64,000 bases of DNA, taken from positions 2,054,040 to 2,118,039 of the forward strand of contig NZ_NFUU01000001.1 of the NCBI RefSeq assembly GCF_002127265.1, read 5' to 3'. Shown here piece by piece: positions 28,346 to 37,082 of the stretch. Each line of letters opens with the position of its first letter. The first letter of the stretch is position 1. The notes under the pieces were generated by a model. It saw nothing but the letters and a program-made list of their open reading frames with translations, had not been told where the DNA came from and made no database searches. Source of the stretch: Hydrogenophaga sp. IBVHS1. Lineage in GTDB: Bacteria; Pseudomonadota; Gammaproteobacteria; Burkholderiales; Burkholderiaceae_C. The position numbers were made by a program, and so were the translations under genes.

Positions 28346-28371
28346 TTTCCCGACTGTTTTCGTCGAGTATA
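28346..28371 (-). promoter_or_regulatory. IscR type-1 operator overlapping iscR -10 box
   Basis: The minus strand reads ATACTCGAC, six bases, AGTCGGGAAA, fitting the published type-1 IscR consensus (ATASYYGAC...AGTCRRSTAT) at nearly all positions. TATACT at 28366-28371 is a plausible -10 that overlaps its upstream edge, so occupancy by holo-IscR would block transcription. Confidence 0.75.
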
Positions 28372-28495
28372 TCTTAAAACCCACTGAACTGGTCGGCATC
28401 TTAGCGGATTGGCCGGTCTGTCCAAGACAAATTGCCGTTGCGACCACTCGGCCACAAAGGAGACTGAGCGGTTCAAACGCCGACAGTTCCCGATT

Positions 28496-30616
28496 TCAGG
28501 CGATGTTTTCGCGGCCGGAGGCGCCAAACACCTGCGCCTTGAGGCGACCCAGCTGGTCGCGCACGCTGGCGGCTTTTTCAAACTCCAGGTTTCGGGCATG
28601 TTCGAGCATGAGCTTTTCCAGCCGCTTGATTTCCCGCGCCACGTCCTTTTCGCTCATGTCGTCGATGCTGGCGCGGTGCGCGCTTTCCGCGGCGAGTCGA
28701 TCAGCCTCCTTGCCCGCCTTCTCGCTGTAAACGCCATCGATCAGGTCCTTGATGCGCTTGTTGATGCTGCGCGGCTCGATGCCCATGGCGAGGTTGTGCG
28801 CAACCTGCCGGGTGCGGCGCCGGTTGGTTTCATCCATCGCCTTCTTCATCGATTCGGTGATTCGATCGGCGTAAAGAATGGCTCGGCCGTTGAGGTTGCG
28901 GGCGGCGCGGCCGATGGTCTGGATCAGGCTGCGCTCGGACCTCAGGAAACCTTCCTTGTCGGCATCCAGAATGGCCACCAGCGAGACCTCGGGAATGTCC
29001 AGGCCCTCGCGCAACAGGTTGATCCCCACCAGCACATCGAACGAGCCCAGCCGCAAGTCGCGCAGAATTTCGACGCGCTCGACCGTGTCCACATCGCTGT
29101 GCAGGTAGCGCACCTTGACGCCGTTTTCGGTCAGGTAGTCGGTCAGCTGCTCGGCCATGCGTTTGGTGAGCGTGGTGATCAGCACGCGTTCGTTCTTCTC
29201 GACGCGGATGCGGATTTCCTGCAGCACGTCGTCCACCTGGTGGGTGGCCGGACGCACCTCGAGTTCGGGATCCACCAGGCCGGTGGGCCGCACCAGTTGC
29301 TCCACCACCTGGCCCGAATGGGTCTTCTCGTAGTCGGCGGGCGTGGCCGAAACAAACACCACCTGGCGCATGCGCTGTTCAAACTCCTCCAGCTTCAGGG
29401 GCCGGTTGTCCAGCGCGCTGGGCAGACGGAAGCCGTATTCCACCAGCGTCGTCTTGCGAGCCCGGTCGCCGTTGTACATGCCGCCAAACTGCCCCATGAG
29501 CACATGGCTCTCGTCCAGGAACATCAGCGCATCCTTGGGAAGGTAGTCGGTCAGGGTGGAAGGCGGCTCGCCCTGCGAACTTCCGGCGAGGTGGCGCGAG
29601 TAGTTCTCGATGCCCTTGCAGTGCCCGACCTCGCTGAGCATCTCCAGGTCGAAGCGGGTGCGCTGTTCAAGCCGCTGGGCTTCCACCAGCTTGCCCATGC
29701 CCACCAGCTCCTTGAGCCGGTCGGCCAGCTCCAGCTTGATCGCCTCCACGGCGTGGAGCACCTGTTCGCGCGGGGTTACATAGTGGCTGCTGGGGTAGAC
29801 CGTGAAACGCGGAATCTTCTGGCGCACCTTGCCGGTGAGCGGGTCGAACAGTTGCAGCGTTTCGACCTCGTCGTCGAACAGCTCGATGCGAATCGCCATC
29901 TCCGAATGTTCGGCGGGAAAGACGTCGATGGTGTCGCCGCGCACGCGGAACTTGCCGCGTGAAAAGTCTTGCTCGTTGCGGGCGTACTGCATGCGCACGA
30001 GCTGGGCTATCAGATCGCGCTGGCCGATCTTGTCGCCCGTTCGCAGCGTCATCACCATCTGGTGGTAGCTCTCGGGCTTGCCAATGCCATAGATGGCCGA
30101 AACCGTGGCCACGATCACCACGTCGCGCCGCTCCAGAATGCTCTTTGTGCAACTCAGCCGCATCTGCTCGATGTGCTCGTTGATGGCGCTGTCCTTCTCG
30201 ATGAACAGGTCGCGCTGCGGCACATAGGCCTCGGGTTGGTAGTAGTCGTAATAGCTGACGAAATACTCAACCGCGTTCTTCGGAAAGAACTCGCGAAACT
30301 CGCTGTAGAGTTGGGCGGCCAGCGTCTTGTTCGGCGCGAACACAATCGCCGGGCGACCCAGGCGGGCGATCACGTTGGCCATGGTGAAGGTCTTGCCGGA
30401 GCCGGTCACCCCCAGCAGGGTCTGGAACACCTCGCCGTCGTTCACGCCCTCCACCAGCTGGCGGATCGCCTCGGGCTGGTCGCCGGCAGGCTGGTAAGGC
30501 AGGAAAAGCTCGAACGGCGAACCGGGAAACTTCAGGAGTTCGCCTTCCGGGGGCGATTCATTCAGGCCTTCAGGCAGCGGATCTTTCGGCGTCGGGGGCA
30601 GGGTCGTCTGAGGCAT
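28496..30616 (-). CDS. uvrB: UvrABC excision nuclease subunit B
   Basis: Damage-verifying helicase-like subunit of nucleotide excision repair. The 706 residues show [16 protein letters not shown] (Walker A), the beta-hairpin region [25 protein letters not shown] (motif II), and a C-terminal UVR domain ([24 protein letters not shown]) for UvrC contact. The ATG at 30616 lies inside the end of the upstream DUF6172-type gene (47-base overlap). Confidence 0.96.
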   Translation of the reverse strand: MPQTTLPPTPKDPLPEGLNESPPEGELLKFPGSPFELFLPYQPAGDQPEAIRQLVEGVNDGEVFQTLLGVTGSGKTFTMANVIARLGRPAIVFAPNKTLAAQLYSEFREFFPKNAVEYFVSYYDYYQPEAYVPQRDLFIEKDSAINEHIEQMRLSCTKSILERRDVVIVATVSAIYGIGKPESYHQMVMTLRTGDKIGQRDLIAQLVRMQYARNEQDFSRGKFRVRGDTIDVFPAEHSEMAIRIELFDDEVETLQLFDPLTGKVRQKIPRFTVYPSSHYVTPREQVLHAVEAIKLELADRLKELVGMGKLVEAQRLEQRTRFDLEMLSEVGHCKGIENYSRHLAGSSQGEPPSTLTDYLPKDALMFLDESHVLMGQFGGMYNGDRARKTTLVEYGFRLPSALDNRPLKLEEFEQRMRQVVFVSATPADYEKTHSGQVVEQLVRPTGLVDPELEVRPATHQVDDVLQEIRIRVEKNERVLITTLTKRMAEQLTDYLTENGVKVRYLHSDVDTVERVEILRDLRLGSFDVLVGINLLREGLDIPEVSLVAILDADKEGFLRSERSLIQTIGRAARNLNGRAILYADRITESMKKAMDETNRRRTRQVAHNLAMGIEPRSINKRIKDLIDGVYSEKAGKEADRLAAESAHRASIDDMSEKDVAREIKRLEKLMLEHARNLEFEKAASVRDQLGRLKAQVFGASGRENIA

Positions 30617-30935
30617 CGGTTGATTGTGCCGGATGGTCGCGGTCAGCATCGGCCCTCGGTCTGCGCACACCTGGCTTGGCCAGGATTTCCACATAGGCCT
30701 GCTCACCGCCCTCACGCGCCACAGCGTCGAGGTGGCTCATCACGGCCGAGAGGTGCACCACCTCGGCGGTTTCCTTCGCGGCCCCGACTCGGCAATCGAA
30801 ATCGAGGAAATCCACCCCCTCGGGCAACTCACGGCGGCGTTCCCGCTTGAGGTACTTGCGGATTTCGTGCTTCACAGCTTCGAGCACGCGGTCGCGGTGA
30901 CGGCCTTCTTGGGTGAGGGGAAAGAGTTTTCTCAT
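30570..30935 (-). CDS. Small conserved protein, DUF6172-like
   Basis: A 121-residue protein of unknown function. The N-terminal half ([21 protein letters not shown], then [25 protein letters not shown]) matches a conserved proteobacterial family; the tail is Asp/Ala/Pro-rich and low complexity ([21 protein letters not shown]). It overlaps uvrB out of frame by 47 bases, so the tail is constrained by uvrB's start region. Divergent from the exonuclease gene. Confidence 0.75.
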   Translation of the reverse strand: MRKLFPLTQEGRHRDRVLEAVKHEIRKYLKRERRRELPEGVDFLDFDCRVGAAKETAEVVHLSAVMSHLDAVAREGGEQAYVEILAKPGVRRPRADADRDHPAQSTDASDDPAPDAERSAA

Positions 30936-31010
30936 GGCGGTCTGGCGCGGGGCGGTCAATATCGGGGTAGGAGGGCGCGATTATGCGCGTCGGAGTATCC
31001 TCGGGCGCCC

Positions 31011-31613
31011 ATGCAGTCCCACGAACAACACCCTACGCCCAGCAAGGATGAGATCGCCCTGCTCGAACCGTTCGAGCGGCTGGGGCTTGACCGGATTGCG
31101 CTGGTGAGCACGGCCGCCCACGCGCGCGAAGCCTGCGCCGAGCTGGCCGACCACGCGGTGTGGGGATTCGACACCGAGTCCAAGCCCACGTTTCTCAAGG
31201 ATCAGGTGTCCGACGGGCCACACATCGTGCAGCTTGCCACCCTGCAGCGCGCCTGGGTGTTTCAGCTGCAAGAGCCCGAGTGCCGCGCCCGGGTGGCGGA
31301 GTTGCTGGCCCACGCGGGCCACACCAAAGCCGGCTTCGGCCTGGGCGATGACACCCGACGCATCGTCGCCAAGCTGGAAGTGGCCCCCGCGGGTGTGCTC
31401 GATCTGAACACCGTGTTCCGTTCGCGGGGTTACCGCAAGGACATGGGCGTCAAGGGTGCGGTGGCGGTGTTGTTCAACCAGCGCTTCATCAAGTCCAAGA
31501 AGGCCGCCACCTCGAACTGGGCGCTCCCTCGCCTGAGCGAAGCGCAGTTGGTCTACGCCGCAAACGACGCCTGGGCCGCGGCGCGGGTTCACGAAAAACT
31601 CGGGCTGAGGTAA
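31011..31613 (+). CDS. 3'-5' exonuclease (DEDD/RNase D-like)
   Basis: A 200-residue single-domain exonuclease. The four acidic ligands are visible: WGFDTESKPTF (Asp, Glu), KAGFGLGDDTRR (Asp) and VYAANDAWAAARVHEKL (Tyr and Asp, DEDDy type). It lacks HRDC domains, unlike full RNase D. The ATG at 31011 is the first in-frame start after the divergent DUF6172 promoter region. DNA or RNA preference cannot be read from sequence. Confidence 0.85.
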   Translation: MQSHEQHPTPSKDEIALLEPFERLGLDRIALVSTAAHAREACAELADHAVWGFDTESKPTFLKDQVSDGPHIVQLATLQRAWVFQLQEPECRARVAELLAHAGHTKAGFGLGDDTRRIVAKLEVAPAGVLDLNTVFRSRGYRKDMGVKGAVAVLFNQRFIKSKKAATSNWALPRLSEAQLVYAANDAWAAARVHEKLGLR

Positions 31614-31625
31614 GCGCCCCTCTGC

Positions 31626-31838
31626 TCAACGCCTCCGCAGCGGCGTGAGCAGGTCACTCAGGCCGTTGTGGTCGATTTCGTGCATGAGCGCCAGCAGGCG
31701 CCCCACCTCGCCGGTCGGAAAACCCTCGCGCGCAAACCAGTTCAGGTAGTTCCCCGGCAGATCGGCGATGGCCCGCCCCTTGTACTTGCCGTAGGGCATT
31801 TCCACCGTGAGCAGGCGCTCCAGATCTTCTGGCTTCAT
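31626..31838 (-). CDS. DUF3820-family small protein
   Basis: A 70-residue protein with MPYGKYKGRAIADLPGNYLNWFAREGFP, the hallmark of DUF3820 (sometimes called a quorum-sensing-regulated factor; function unknown). An ATG at 31859 would add seven residues; both starts are possible. It is convergent with the exonuclease gene (12-base gap) and divergent from the SDR. Confidence 0.8.
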   Translation of the reverse strand: MKPEDLERLLTVEMPYGKYKGRAIADLPGNYLNWFAREGFPTGEVGRLLALMHEIDHNGLSDLLTPLRRR

Positions 31839-31872
31839 CAAATATGTCCAATGGTCCATCTATTGAATATGA

Positions 31873-31891
31873 TGAACGTTTGTTCCGTTCA
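31873..31891. promoter_or_regulatory. Inverted repeat upstream of SDR gene
   Basis: TGAACG-N7-CGTTCA lies in the 68-base region between the divergent DUF3820 and SDR genes, just before the SDR Shine-Dalgarno. It is a candidate operator; no regulator is adjacent. Confidence 0.35.
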
Positions 31892-31906
31892 ACAGGAGAT
31901 TCAACC

Positions 31907-32737
31907 ATGGCTGCATCGCCACAGGGGGAAGACCAGTCCCCCGTGCCTGACTACGGCAGCCTCTTGCGGCTGGACCGGCAGGTGTTCATCGTTCTGGGGG
32001 CCGGCCAGGGCATTGGCAGGCAGACCGCCCACGCGCTGAGCCAGGCCGGCGCCACCGTGGTCTGCGTGGGCCGGCGCGCCGATGCCACCGAGGCCATCGC
32101 CGCCGAGGTGGGAGGCATCGCCCTACTGGGGGACGCCACCGTGCGGGCCGACATGGAGCGCATCGCCGCCGAGGTGATGAAGCGGTATGGCCACATCCAT
32201 GGCCTGGTCGACATTCTGGGCATGCCGCGCGTCAAGCCGCTGGTGGACTTCACCGACGAGGACTGGGACTGGCAGTTCAACGTTGGCCTGCGCCATGCCT
32301 TTCTCTCGCTCCAAATCGTCGGCCCCCTCATCGGCCAGAGTGGCGGGGGCGCCATGGTGTTCGTGAGCTCCACGTCCGGCAAGGTGATCTCATCCAACCG
32401 TGCGGCCTATGCTTCCAGCAAGGCCGCGCTGCAGCAATTGGTGAATGCCGCGGCCATCGAGTTCGGTCCGATGAAGGTGCGCGTGAATGCGGTCGCCCCA
32501 GGCCTGGTGACCACGCCGCGCGTGCGCACCACCATCGCGCACGACACGCTGGCCCAGTCCGCCGCGCTCTACCCGCTGGGTGAGGTCGGCACACCGCCTG
32601 AGATCGCCTCGGTGATCCTGTTCCTCGCCAGCCGCATGAGCTCGCACGTCAACGGCCAGACGGTGTTCGCTGAAGGTGGTGTGACAGGCCGCTCACCCAC
32701 CTACGCCACCAGCTCGGCCCAGCTGCCCCGCACCTGA
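31907..32737 (+). CDS. Short-chain dehydrogenase/reductase
   Basis: A 276-residue NAD(P)-dependent oxidoreductase of unknown substrate. It has the cofactor motif GAGQGIGRQTA (an unusual GAGQGIG instead of TGxxxGIG), a YASSK catalytic pair with VSSTSGKV upstream, and the usual C-terminal DGG-like AEGGVTGRSP. The NNAG motif reads VDILGMPR, so it is diverged. AGGAG sits eight bases before the ATG. Confidence 0.8.
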   Translation: MAASPQGEDQSPVPDYGSLLRLDRQVFIVLGAGQGIGRQTAHALSQAGATVVCVGRRADATEAIAAEVGGIALLGDATVRADMERIAAEVMKRYGHIHGLVDILGMPRVKPLVDFTDEDWDWQFNVGLRHAFLSLQIVGPLIGQSGGGAMVFVSSTSGKVISSNRAAYASSKAALQQLVNAAAIEFGPMKVRVNAVAPGLVTTPRVRTTIAHDTLAQSAALYPLGEVGTPPEIASVILFLASRMSSHVNGQTVFAEGGVTGRSPTYATSSAQLPRT

Positions 32738-32759
32738 GCGCCCAGGAGCCGTCTGCAGC

Positions 32760-33962
32760 TCAGAGCGCCTGGGCCAGGCGCGCCACGCCTTCCTCGATCT
32801 TGTCCAGGCCCACGGTGGCAAAAGAAAGGCGCAAGGTCGAGAGGTCGGGCTGGCTGGCGTAAAACGGCGCACCTGGCACGAAGGCCACGCTTTTCTCGAT
32901 GGCGCGTCGGGCAAACTCGCCGCCGTCTTTCACCTTGCCACCCGCACCGGTAAGGCGCGCCCACACAAACAGGCCGCCCTGGGGCTGCACAAACGAGATC
33001 GCATCGCCCATCTCGCGCCGCAGCGCATTCCCCATGGTGCTGGCGCGCTCCGCGTACACCGCTCGCACCCGCGCCAGCGTGTCGGGCATGCGGCCCGCCT
33101 TGAGGTACTGCGCGGCGGTGGCCTGCGCAAAAGTGCTGGTGTGCGCGTCGCTGAACTGCTTGCACATGGTCGCCTTGGCCAGCAGCTCTTCAGGCCCCAC
33201 CATCCAGCCCACGCGCAGGCCGGGGCTGAGCACCTTGCTCAGCGAACCGCAGTGCACCAGCAGCTCCCGGCTGCCCGGCACGGATGCACTCATGTTCAGC
33301 AAGCTGGGCGGTGGCGCGTCGGTGAAGTAGAGATCGCCATAGGGATCGTCCTCCACGATCAGCGTCTGGTGCTTCACCGCCATCTCCAGCACCCGCTGGC
33401 GTCGCGCCTGGCTGAGCATGGCGCCGCTCGGGTTGCCAAAGGTGGGAATGAGGTAGACGAACTTGGGCTTGTGCTGCTCGATCAGCTTCTCCAGCACGTC
33501 GACCTGCACACCGTCGCCGTCCACCGGCGCGCTGATGAGTTCAGCGCCATACAGGCGGAAGCACTGGATGGTGGCCAGGAAGGTCGGACCTTCGACGATC
33601 ACCTTGTCGCCCGGCGAGATCATGGTCTTGCCCAGAAGATCGAGCGCCTGCTGGCTGCCGGTGGTGACGATCAGGTTGCCGGGGCCCACGCCCTGGGCAC
33701 CCTTGCTGCCCATGAAAGTGGCCAGCTGCTCGCGCAGCGGCTGGTAGCCCTCGGTGGCGCCGTATTGCAGGGCGCCACCGGCTTCTTCGGTCAGCGCGGT
33801 GTTCACCGCTTCGCGGATGCCCTCCACGTCGAACAGGGCGCTGTCGGGGAAGCCGCCGGCAAAGCTGATGATGCCGGGCTTGCCCAGCAGCTTGAAGAGT
33901 TCGCGAATGGCGGAGGTTTCAACGTTGTTGAGTCGGTCGGCGAAGGGAATCGTGAAGGACAT
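32760..33962 (-). CDS. PLP-dependent aminotransferase (class I/II fold, LysN/2-aminoadipate type)
   Basis: A 400-residue fold-type I aminotransferase. SLSKVLSPGLRVGW carries the PLP lysine, PTFGNPSGAML the Asn/Pro cofactor contacts and IVEDDPYGDLYF the conserved Asp-Tyr. The N-terminus ISFAGGFPDSALFD resembles aminoadipate/multi-substrate aminotransferases (and the MocR effector domain), but no HTH is present. Substrate unproven. It is divergent from nth. Confidence 0.85.
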   Translation of the reverse strand: MSFTIPFADRLNNVETSAIRELFKLLGKPGIISFAGGFPDSALFDVEGIREAVNTALTEEAGGALQYGATEGYQPLREQLATFMGSKGAQGVGPGNLIVTTGSQQALDLLGKTMISPGDKVIVEGPTFLATIQCFRLYGAELISAPVDGDGVQVDVLEKLIEQHKPKFVYLIPTFGNPSGAMLSQARRQRVLEMAVKHQTLIVEDDPYGDLYFTDAPPPSLLNMSASVPGSRELLVHCGSLSKVLSPGLRVGWMVGPEELLAKATMCKQFSDAHTSTFAQATAAQYLKAGRMPDTLARVRAVYAERASTMGNALRREMGDAISFVQPQGGLFVWARLTGAGGKVKDGGEFARRAIEKSVAFVPGAPFYASQPDLSTLRLSFATVGLDKIEEGVARLAQAL

Positions 33963-34034
33963 GGCAGCAGCTCTGGTGAGTTCGGGAAAAACCAGCCCGC
34001 ATTGTCGCCAATTCATTGGATAGACTCCTCGCCG

Positions 34035-34670
34035 ATGAACGCCGCCGCCATCGAAGCCTTCTTCGCCACGCTCAAAAGCGCCAACCCCAGCCCGCAATCC
34101 GAACTGGAATACACCACCGTGTTCGAGTTGCTCGCCGCTGTGCTGCTATCGGCTCAGGCCACCGATGTGGGCGTGAACAAGGCCACGCGCAAATTGTTTC
34201 CCGTGGCCAACACGCCGCAGGCCATGCTGGACCTGGGCCTGGAAAGGCTGGAGGGCTACATCAAGACCATCGGCCTTTTCCGCAGCAAGGCAAAGCACCT
34301 GATGGAGACCTGCCGCATTCTGGTGGAGCGGCACGGTGGAGAAGTGCCCTCCACGCGCGAGGCGCTGGAAGCGCTGCCAGGCGTGGGCCGAAAAACGGCC
34401 AACGTGGTGCTCAACGTGGCCTTTGGTCAACCGGCCATGGCGGTGGATACCCACATCTTTCGCGTCGGCAACCGCACCGGGCTGGCGCCAGGCAAGACGC
34501 CACTGGCGGTGGAACAGCAGCTCATGAAACGCGTGCCGGCCGCCTATGCGGTGGACTCGCATCACTGGCTGATTCTGCACGGGCGCTATGTGTGCCAGGC
34601 ACGCAAACCGCTGTGCCCGCGCTGCGCGGTGGCGGCGCATTGCGATTTCAAACCCAAGACCCAGGCCTGA
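34035..34670 (+). CDS. nth: Endonuclease III
   Basis: DNA glycosylase/AP lyase for oxidised pyrimidines. The 211 residues have the helix-hairpin-helix LPGVGRKTANVVLN with the catalytic Lys, VDTHIFRV with the catalytic Asp, and the C-terminal [4Fe-4S] ligands in CQARKPLCPRCAVAAHC (C-x6-C-x2-C-x5-C). Its stop is three bases from the convergent cobalamin-operon end. Confidence 0.96.
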   Translation: MNAAAIEAFFATLKSANPSPQSELEYTTVFELLAAVLLSAQATDVGVNKATRKLFPVANTPQAMLDLGLERLEGYIKTIGLFRSKAKHLMETCRILVERHGGEVPSTREALEALPGVGRKTANVVLNVAFGQPAMAVDTHIFRVGNRTGLAPGKTPLAVEQQLMKRVPAAYAVDSHHWLILHGRYVCQARKPLCPRCAVAAHCDFKPKTQA

Positions 34671-34673
34671 GCT

Positions 34674-35228
34674 TCAGAGATCGACCGAAGTCCAGCCGCC
34701 CGGCTCCGGCGCTTCTTTCGGCCACTCGCTGGCCTCGCGGATGTGTGGGCTGCCACTCTCCACCACATGACGCACCGCCCGGATCACGCCGGCATGCGTT
34801 ACCCAGACCACCTCGCTCGAGGTTGCCGGCCTCAGATCGGCAAGGGCTGCTGCCACCCGGTACAGCAGTTGTTGTGTGCTCTCGGCGCCGCCAAAGCGGT
34901 GGTGCGCGAAGTCGGCGATCCAGTCGTCGAAGGCGCTGCGCGGAATGCTCGCCCAGGCATGGAGCTCCCATTGGCCGAAGTCCATTTCATTCAGGCGCAG
35001 GTCGATGCGCGCGGCTCGAAGATCAGGCCGCTCTGCCTGCAGGGCGCCGGCGAGTTGTTGCGCGCGCAGCAGGCCCGACACCCACACCGGCGTGCCCTCG
35101 GACAAGAGCGGCGCAAACGCCTTCGCGGCCTTCCGGGTCAGGCTCGAATCGGCAGGCACATCGCTGGCGCCATAACAAAGGCCCGGGGCCAGCACCACGG
35201 GCGCATGGCGCAACAGCCAGAGCTTCAT
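34674..35228 (-). CDS. cobC: Histidine phosphatase, probable alpha-ribazole phosphatase
   Basis: Probably removes the phosphate from alpha-ribazole-5'-phosphate (or adenosylcobalamin phosphate) in nucleotide-loop assembly. The 184-residue phosphoglycerate-mutase-like protein has LLRHAPV with the phospho-His and a second His in VWVTHAGVIR. It is the last gene of the B12 operon and overlaps cobS by ATGA. Context gives most of the specificity. Confidence 0.85.
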   Translation of the reverse strand: MKLWLLRHAPVVLAPGLCYGASDVPADSSLTRKAAKAFAPLLSEGTPVWVSGLLRAQQLAGALQAERPDLRAARIDLRLNEMDFGQWELHAWASIPRSAFDDWIADFAHHRFGGAESTQQLLYRVAAALADLRPATSSEVVWVTHAGVIRAVRHVVESGSPHIREASEWPKEAPEPGGWTSVDL

Positions 35229-36040
35229 GACGGGACGCCCAAGGCGAGCACCGCGCCCACGTAAAACATCACCTCGCCCACCTGCTGCGTGGCACCCAGG
35301 CCGTCGCCGGTGAAGCCCTGCAGGCGCCGGCGCAGCAGGCGCCACATCCACACCAGCCCGAGCAGCGAGCCCATCACGGCACTCACCCAGAGCCAGGGCG
35401 CTGGCATCCACCAGCACACACATGCCATGGCCAGCGCCCACCAGAGCAGGCCGGCAAGCAAGGCGCCGTTGCTGATGCTCTCTGCCAGCGGATTGCTTTT
35501 CGATTGCGGCGTGTCGCCCACGTGGGGCAGTGTGCGGATCACCAGCAGCGGGACCGTGCGCGAAGTGACGTGGGCAGCAAACAGGGCGAACACGGCCAAC
35601 GTGGCATTGGCCTGCGCCAGCAAGACCAGCAGCGCCACCTTGGCCAGCAGCGCCAGCACCAGCGCGATCGCGCCATAGCTGCCGATGCGCGAATCCTTCA
35701 TGATCTCCAGTGCGCGTTCGCGGTCGGGGCTGCCGCCGAGGCCATCGGCGAGGTCGGCCAGGCCGTCTTCGTGAAAAGCGCCGGTGAGCAACACGCTGAA
35801 GACCGTGCTGGCGATGGCCGCCACCCAGGGCGCAGCGGGCAAGCTGGGCAGCAGCCACAGACATGCGCCAAAAACCAGCGCGCTCAACCCACCCACGATC
35901 CAGCCCACACCGGGGAAATGCGCCGCACTCGCGCGCAGCATTGCGGGGCTGAAGCCCACCCAGTTGGCCAGCGCGCCCGTGACGGGAATGCGGGTGAAGA
36001 ACTGCACGGCCAGCAGGAAGTGGCGCACGAACAGAATCAT
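35225..36040 (-). CDS. cobS: Adenosylcobinamide-GDP ribazoletransferase (cobalamin synthase)
   Basis: Membrane enzyme that joins adenosylcobinamide-GDP and alpha-ribazole. The 271 residues are highly hydrophobic with several membrane segments, and include FFTRIPV near the N-terminus and the conserved HEDGLADLADGLGGS metal-binding motif. It overlaps cobT and the phosphatase gene by four bases each. Confidence 0.94.
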   Translation of the reverse strand: MILFVRHFLLAVQFFTRIPVTGALANWVGFSPAMLRASAAHFPGVGWIVGGLSALVFGACLWLLPSLPAAPWVAAIASTVFSVLLTGAFHEDGLADLADGLGGSPDRERALEIMKDSRIGSYGAIALVLALLAKVALLVLLAQANATLAVFALFAAHVTSRTVPLLVIRTLPHVGDTPQSKSNPLAESISNGALLAGLLWWALAMACVCWWMPAPWLWVSAVMGSLLGLVWMWRLLRRRLQGFTGDGLGATQQVGEVMFYVGAVLALGVPS

Positions 36041-37080
36041 GTCTGCAGCGGCTCCTGGGCTTCGCTGCGCGAAACGCCCGCGCCCTCGAAGCTGGCCATT
36101 TCGCGCAGGAGCGCGCAGGCGCTCACGAGCAACGGCCACGCCAGCGCCGCTCCCGAACCTTCGCCCAGCCGCAGGCCCATATCCAGCAGCGGCTCGGCCT
36201 TGAGGTGTGCCAGCATCAGCGCGTGGCCGCGCTCGCCAGAGCGGTGGGCGAACACGCAGCGCTGCAACACGGCCGGCTGCAACCTGGCGGCCACCAGCAC
36301 CGCCGCGCTGGCGATGAAGCCGTCCACCACGATCACCCGGCGCTCGGCTGCGGCCTGTTGCACGGCACCCACCAGCGTGGCGATCTCGAAACCGCCGAAG
36401 GCCGCCAGGGCTTCCAGCGGCGCTCTGGCCTCGGCGTGCAGCGCCATCACCTGGCGCAACACGTCGATCTTGCGCAGCACGGCATCGGCGTCGAGCCCGG
36501 TGCCCGCACCTGTGACGTCAGCCACCGCCAGACCGCCCAGGCGCGCCAGCAACATCGAGGCGGCCGATGTGTTGCCAATGCCCATTTCGCCGAGCAGCAG
36601 CGCATTGCCCGGCAGGTCGCTCACCATGTCGCGTCCGTTCTGAATGGCCTGCTCGCACTGCGCCGCGCTCATGGCCGGGCCGGCCAGTGCATCGGCCGTG
36701 CCGTGCGCGATCTTGCGGATGAGCAGGCCATCACGCGGCTCGAAGTCGTGGTTCACGCCACAGTCCACCACCGTGAGGCCAATGCCGTGCTGACGAGCGA
36801 GCACGCTCACCGCCGCGCCACCGGCGAGGAAGTTTTCCACCATCTGCCAGGTCACATCGCTCGGGTAGGCCGATACACCGCGCGCGGCCAGGCCGTGGTC
36901 GGCGGCGCACACCAGCATTTGCGGATCGCGGAGTTGCGGCTGGGCGCTGCCCAGGATCAAGCCGATGCGCTGGGCCAGCGCCTCGATGCGGCCGAGCGAG
37001 CCTACGGGCTTGGTCTTGTTGTCCAGCACGCGCTGCAATTGGGAGGCAAGTTCGGGCTGCTGCAGGTCGGCAATGTTCAT
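36037..37080 (-). CDS. cobT: Nicotinate-nucleotide:dimethylbenzimidazole phosphoribosyltransferase
   Basis: Activates the lower ligand base as alpha-ribazole phosphate. The 347 residues show the N-terminal KTKPVGSLGRIE, GEMGIGNTSAASML and the catalytic Glu in RLGEGSGAALA near the end. Overlaps cobS by ATGA and follows cobQ by two bases. Confidence 0.95.
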   Translation of the reverse strand: MNIADLQQPELASQLQRVLDNKTKPVGSLGRIEALAQRIGLILGSAQPQLRDPQMLVCAADHGLAARGVSAYPSDVTWQMVENFLAGGAAVSVLARQHGIGLTVVDCGVNHDFEPRDGLLIRKIAHGTADALAGPAMSAAQCEQAIQNGRDMVSDLPGNALLLGEMGIGNTSAASMLLARLGGLAVADVTGAGTGLDADAVLRKIDVLRQVMALHAEARAPLEALAAFGGFEIATLVGAVQQAAAERRVIVVDGFIASAAVLVAARLQPAVLQRCVFAHRSGERGHALMLAHLKAEPLLDMGLRLGEGSGAALAWPLLVSACALLREMASFEGAGVSRSEAQEPLQT

Positions 37081-37082
37081 GG

